59,892 nucleotides of DNA from Clostridia bacterium. GTDB lineage: Bacteria; Bacillota; Clostridia; Peptostreptococcales; JAAYPU01. The first letter of the stretch is position 1, and every line of letters starts with the position of its first letter. The stretch is taken from NCBI GenBank assembly GCA_016278615.1, contig JADQBM010000024.1:1-59892 (forward strand), in the 5' to 3' direction. Of the stretch, positions 57,118 through 59,892 are shown piece after piece. A model generated the notes under the pieces. It did no database searches, was not told the DNA's origin, and was given only the letters and a program-made list of their open reading frames with translations. Made by a program: the position numbers and the translations under genes.

Positions 57118-58692
57118 ATGAAAAGAATTAATAGAAGTGCAAAAATTAGAAACTTCCATCAGGCGAAATGGGATGAGCCTATTATATTTGAATTAAGCAA
57201 AAAGGGTGAAAGAGGTATTTTGGTCCCTCAAGCTGAAGAGTCCATTGTAAAGGCAGTAGGGGATGGCATATCCAACATACCAAATCAGATGAGAAGAAAG
57301 GAGTCTCCAAATCTTCCTGAAATATCTCAAGCAAGGGTGCTAAGACACTATATGCGATTGTCTCAGGAAACCTTAGGAGCAGATGTTAATATAGAAATTG
57401 GCCAAGGCACATGTACCGTAAAGTATAGTCCAAAAGTAAATGAAATGCTTGCCAGATTGCCTGAAATGACAGAGCTTCATCCTTTGCAGGACGAGGGCAC
57501 GGTTCAGGGGATTTTAGAGATCATGTATCAAACAGACCGTTTTATGTGTGAAATATCTGGGATGAATAGATTCAGTTTTCAATCAGGGGGCGGAAGTCAA
57601 GCGGTCATGACCATGGCTTCTATTGTACGTGCATATCATGATGAACGCGAAGAAGCACAACAAAGAGATGAAGTCATAACCACTATATATTCGCATCCAT
57701 CTGATGCAGCAGCACCCGCTGTAATGGGCTATAAAATTATTTATATTCATCCAGATGAAAACGGGTTTCCCGATTTTGAAGCCTTTAAAGCCGCAGTCAG
57801 TAAAAGAACGGCTGCCTTTATCGTAGCAAATCCTGAAGATACAGGAGTCTATAATCCCAGAGTAAAAGAGTTTACAGATTTAGTACACAGCGTTGGAGGG
57901 CTTTGTGGATATGACCAAGCCAATGCCAATGGATTATTCGGGGTTACCAGAGCTAAGGAAGCAGGGTTTGACATGTGCTTCTTTAATCTTCATAAATCAT
58001 TCTCCACACCTCACGGTTGTGGTGGCCCTGCAGTAGGGGCAGTAGGTGTGGTAACAGAACTGGAAAAATATTTGCCAGGGCCCCTTGTTGATTATGATAA
58101 CGAAAAATATTTTATGAATTATGAGAATAGTAATACCCCTTACAATATTGGAAAAGTTAGAATATTTAATGGTGTCGCTCCTGTGGTATTGAAAGCATAT
58201 GCATGGATTATGTCAATGGGTGCTGAGGGACTTTACGAGGTAGCAAAAATAGCTGTTTTAAACAATAATTATTTATTTAAAAAATTAATGGAAATAGAGT
58301 GTATAGATGCCCCGTATATTAGAGGAAAACAAAGAATAGAACAGGCCAGATATACCTTAGAGAAACTCACAGAAGATACGGGCATTACATCAGGAGATGT
58401 TCAAAGACGCATGATGGATTTCGGAATGCATTATTGGACCAGCCATCATCCCTACTATATTCCTGAGCCCATGACATTAGAACCTACAGAAACACCCTCC
58501 AAAGAAGATTTAGATGAGTATGTTGCAGCAATAAAGCAGATTGTAAAAGAAGCTTATGAGAGTCCTGAAATAATAAAAACGGCTCCTCATAGAAGTGTTT
58601 GTCACAAATTAGATGAAACAAGCTTGGATGAGCCCAGCGAATGGGCCATCTCATGGAGAAGCTATTTGAAAAAAACGGACCCCATTGATTAA
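57118..58692 (+). CDS. GcvPB-like glycine dehydrogenase subunit 2 (divergent)
   Basis: A 524-residue PLP-binding half of the P-protein family. The Schiff-base lysine is Lys293 in NLHKSFSTPHGCGGPAVG, which in classical GcvPB is NLHKTFSTPHGGGGPG. GYDQANANGLFG, VANPEDTGVY, and the C-terminal LEPTETPSKEDLDEYV and APHR are family-like. The length is near the usual 480-510. AAGGAAGG precedes the ATG. No aminomethyltransferase (gcvT), H protein or lipoate gene is in the window, so it is uncertain that the pair works in glycine cleavage. Confidence 0.87.
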   Translation: MKRINRSAKIRNFHQAKWDEPIIFELSKKGERGILVPQAEESIVKAVGDGISNIPNQMRRKESPNLPEISQARVLRHYMRLSQETLGADVNIEIGQGTCTVKYSPKVNEMLARLPEMTELHPLQDEGTVQGILEIMYQTDRFMCEISGMNRFSFQSGGGSQAVMTMASIVRAYHDEREEAQQRDEVITTIYSHPSDAAAPAVMGYKIIYIHPDENGFPDFEAFKAAVSKRTAAFIVANPEDTGVYNPRVKEFTDLVHSVGGLCGYDQANANGLFGVTRAKEAGFDMCFFNLHKSFSTPHGCGGPAVGAVGVVTELEKYLPGPLVDYDNEKYFMNYENSNTPYNIGKVRIFNGVAPVVLKAYAWIMSMGAEGLYEVAKIAVLNNNYLFKKLMEIECIDAPYIRGKQRIEQARYTLEKLTEDTGITSGDVQRRMMDFGMHYWTSHHPYYIPEPMTLEPTETPSKEDLDEYVAAIKQIVKEAYESPEIIKTAPHRSVCHKLDETSLDEPSEWAISWRSYLKKTDPID

Positions 58693-58707
58693 AAAGGATG
58701 ATGAAAA

Positions 58708-59817
58708 TTGAAACGAGTGGGATTAATCATAAACCCCATTGCAGGTATGGGCGGAAGTGTTGGATTAAAGGGGACTGATGGGGTCGTTCCCAGGGCAATA
58801 GAGCTGGGTGCTAAGCCCCGCTCTTCTGAAAGAACCAGGTTGGCCCTAAGCGTTCTAAATGAAATAAAGGATGAGATTGAAATTGTAACTTGTTCAAAAG
58901 ATATGGGGGAGAACGAGGCAAGGTACTATGGCTTTCCTACAAAAGTTGTATGGCAACATAATCATAAGCACAGTAGTCATAAAGATACAATAAAGGCTGC
59001 TGAAAAGATGATGGAGGAAAAAGTTGGTCTTATTCTTTTCGCAGGAGGGGATGGAACCGCAAGGGATATATTTAATGCAGTAGGAGAAAATATGCCGGTT
59101 ATAGGTATACCTGCTGGTGTCAAAATTCATTCGCCTGTTTATGCAAAAAACCCCAAGATGGCAGGAGAATTGGCTAAGCTGTATTTGACGAATAAGATAA
59201 AACGGTTGCAAGAAGTCGAGGTTTTAGACATAGATGAGGAAGCCTATAGATTGGGTAAAGTGCATACAAAATTGTATGGATACTTGAAAATTCCTTATGA
59301 GAAAAAATACGTACAAAACAGAAAAGCACCTACGCCCCTTAGTGAAGTTGCCTCCCAAAATGCCATTGCTCTTGATGTTATGGATCATATGGAGGATAAT
59401 ACTTTTTATGTTATTGGACCAGGAACAACCACAAGAGCCGTTATGGAAAATATGGGCCTTCCCAATACCTTGCTAGGCGTAGATGTCATATTTAATAAGC
59501 AAGTTGTCACTTTAGATGTAACCGAGAAGCAGCTGATCAGTATTATTGAAGGAAAAAAATGCAAGCTTATTATTACACCCATAGGGGGACAAGGATATCT
59601 TTTGGGAAGAGGGAACCAACAGATTAGCCCAAGTGTTATAAAAATCATAAGGAAAGAAAACATAATGGTTATAACCACGAAACAAAAAGTCGCGGAGCTT
59701 AAAGGAAATCCTTTGCTCGTTGATACAGGCGACAGTGAAGTCGATGAAATGCTAAAGGGGTATGTGAAGGCACAGGTGGGTTATAAAGAACAAATTATTT
59801 ACCCCATAAGTTCATAA
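58708..59817 (+). CDS. ATP-NAD kinase family protein (AcoX-like)
   Basis: A 369-residue protein of the NAD-kinase-like COG3199 family. INPIAGMGGSVGLKG lies at the N terminus, FAGGDGTARDI near residue 113, and IGIPAGVKIHSPVYA next. GPGTTTRAVMENMGL and ITPIGGQGYLLGRGNQQ are also family motifs. AcoX proteins of acetoin clusters belong here. Its TTG start is preceded by AAGGATG and is 15 bases after the gcvPB-like stop. A cofactor-supply or amino-acid-linked role is inferred from position. Confidence 0.87.
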   Translation: MKRVGLIINPIAGMGGSVGLKGTDGVVPRAIELGAKPRSSERTRLALSVLNEIKDEIEIVTCSKDMGENEARYYGFPTKVVWQHNHKHSSHKDTIKAAEKMMEEKVGLILFAGGDGTARDIFNAVGENMPVIGIPAGVKIHSPVYAKNPKMAGELAKLYLTNKIKRLQEVEVLDIDEEAYRLGKVHTKLYGYLKIPYEKKYVQNRKAPTPLSEVASQNAIALDVMDHMEDNTFYVIGPGTTTRAVMENMGLPNTLLGVDVIFNKQVVTLDVTEKQLISIIEGKKCKLIITPIGGQGYLLGRGNQQISPSVIKIIRKENIMVITTKQKVAELKGNPLLVDTGDSEVDEMLKGYVKAQVGYKEQIIYPISS

Positions 59818-59829
59818 ATGAAGTGAGAC

Positions 59830-59862
59830 CCATCAGTGGAGTTTCAGACTCTCCACTGATGG
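59830..59862 (+). terminator. Hairpin after the AcoX-like gene
   Basis: CCATCAGTGGAG (59830-59841) pairs with CTCCACTGATGG (59851-59862), 12 bp with a 9-base loop. There is no T-run, so it may be a stability hairpin rather than a terminator. It is the end of the last gene in the window. Confidence 0.55.
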
Positions 59863-59892
59863 CAAGACGAACAACATGGGCGAAGCCCATTC

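Overview
The window is AT-rich, densely coded DNA with Firmicutes-type Shine-Dalgarno sites, frequent TTG/GTG starts, intrinsic terminators and an M-box riboswitch. It carries ndoAI/ndoA, csaB, an SLH protein, a SipW-type signal peptidase and two-subunit (gcvPA/gcvPB-type) glycine dehydrogenase genes. Together these point to an anaerobic, S-layer-bearing member of the class Clostridia. I cannot name the genus. There are no rRNA, tRNA, transposase, phage or CRISPR features.

Layout. 0.3-7.5 kb: corrinoid adenosyltransferase, a lipoprotein, gpmI (minus) and an addA helicase-nuclease with no addB beside it. 7.7-11 kb: gdhA and ilvD (minus). 11.3-14.3 kb: chemoreceptor plus CheW. 14.4-16.2 kb: M-box, a small upstream ORF and mgtE. 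16.3-19.9 kb: acpS, nnr, the ndoAI-ndoA toxin-antitoxin pair and a secreted protein. 20-24.9 kb: DUF5693-csaB-tagA-yitT, a cell-wall polymer/S-layer anchoring set. 25-28.8 kb: split transketolase, a PrcB-like protein, an ECF sigma factor and a DUF3795 protein. 29.3-37.6 kb: a SipW-type peptidase followed by a divergent Tad/Flp-pilus-like operon. 38-46 kb: an SLH protein and a 2198-residue exported protein. 46.6-49.8 kb: a MacAB-like export pump. 49.9-52.6 kb: a small exported protein, a radical SAM protein and a two-gene permease. 52.6-59.8 kb: a sigma-54 activator divergent from an SDR / GcvPA-like / GcvPB-like / AcoX-like operon.

How the parts fit. CsaB pyruvylates wall polymer so that SLH proteins such as the one at 38 kb can bind. 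The SipW peptidase, Tad-like machine, SLH protein and giant exported protein lie in a row and may form one surface-appendage locus. The sigma-54 regulator, its probable UAS and a good -24/-12 promoter form a self-contained switch for the GcvP-like operon.

Two systems look least described. One is the Tad-like machine, whose three NTPases all have abnormal P-loops and which carries two tiny tandem prepilin-like genes. The other is the GcvP-like/SDR/AcoX-like operon, which has no gcvT or gcvH in the window. Between genes there is also a striking class of intergenic elements: short-period arms, of different sequence in each element, mirrored around TTTTG...CAAAA hairpins.
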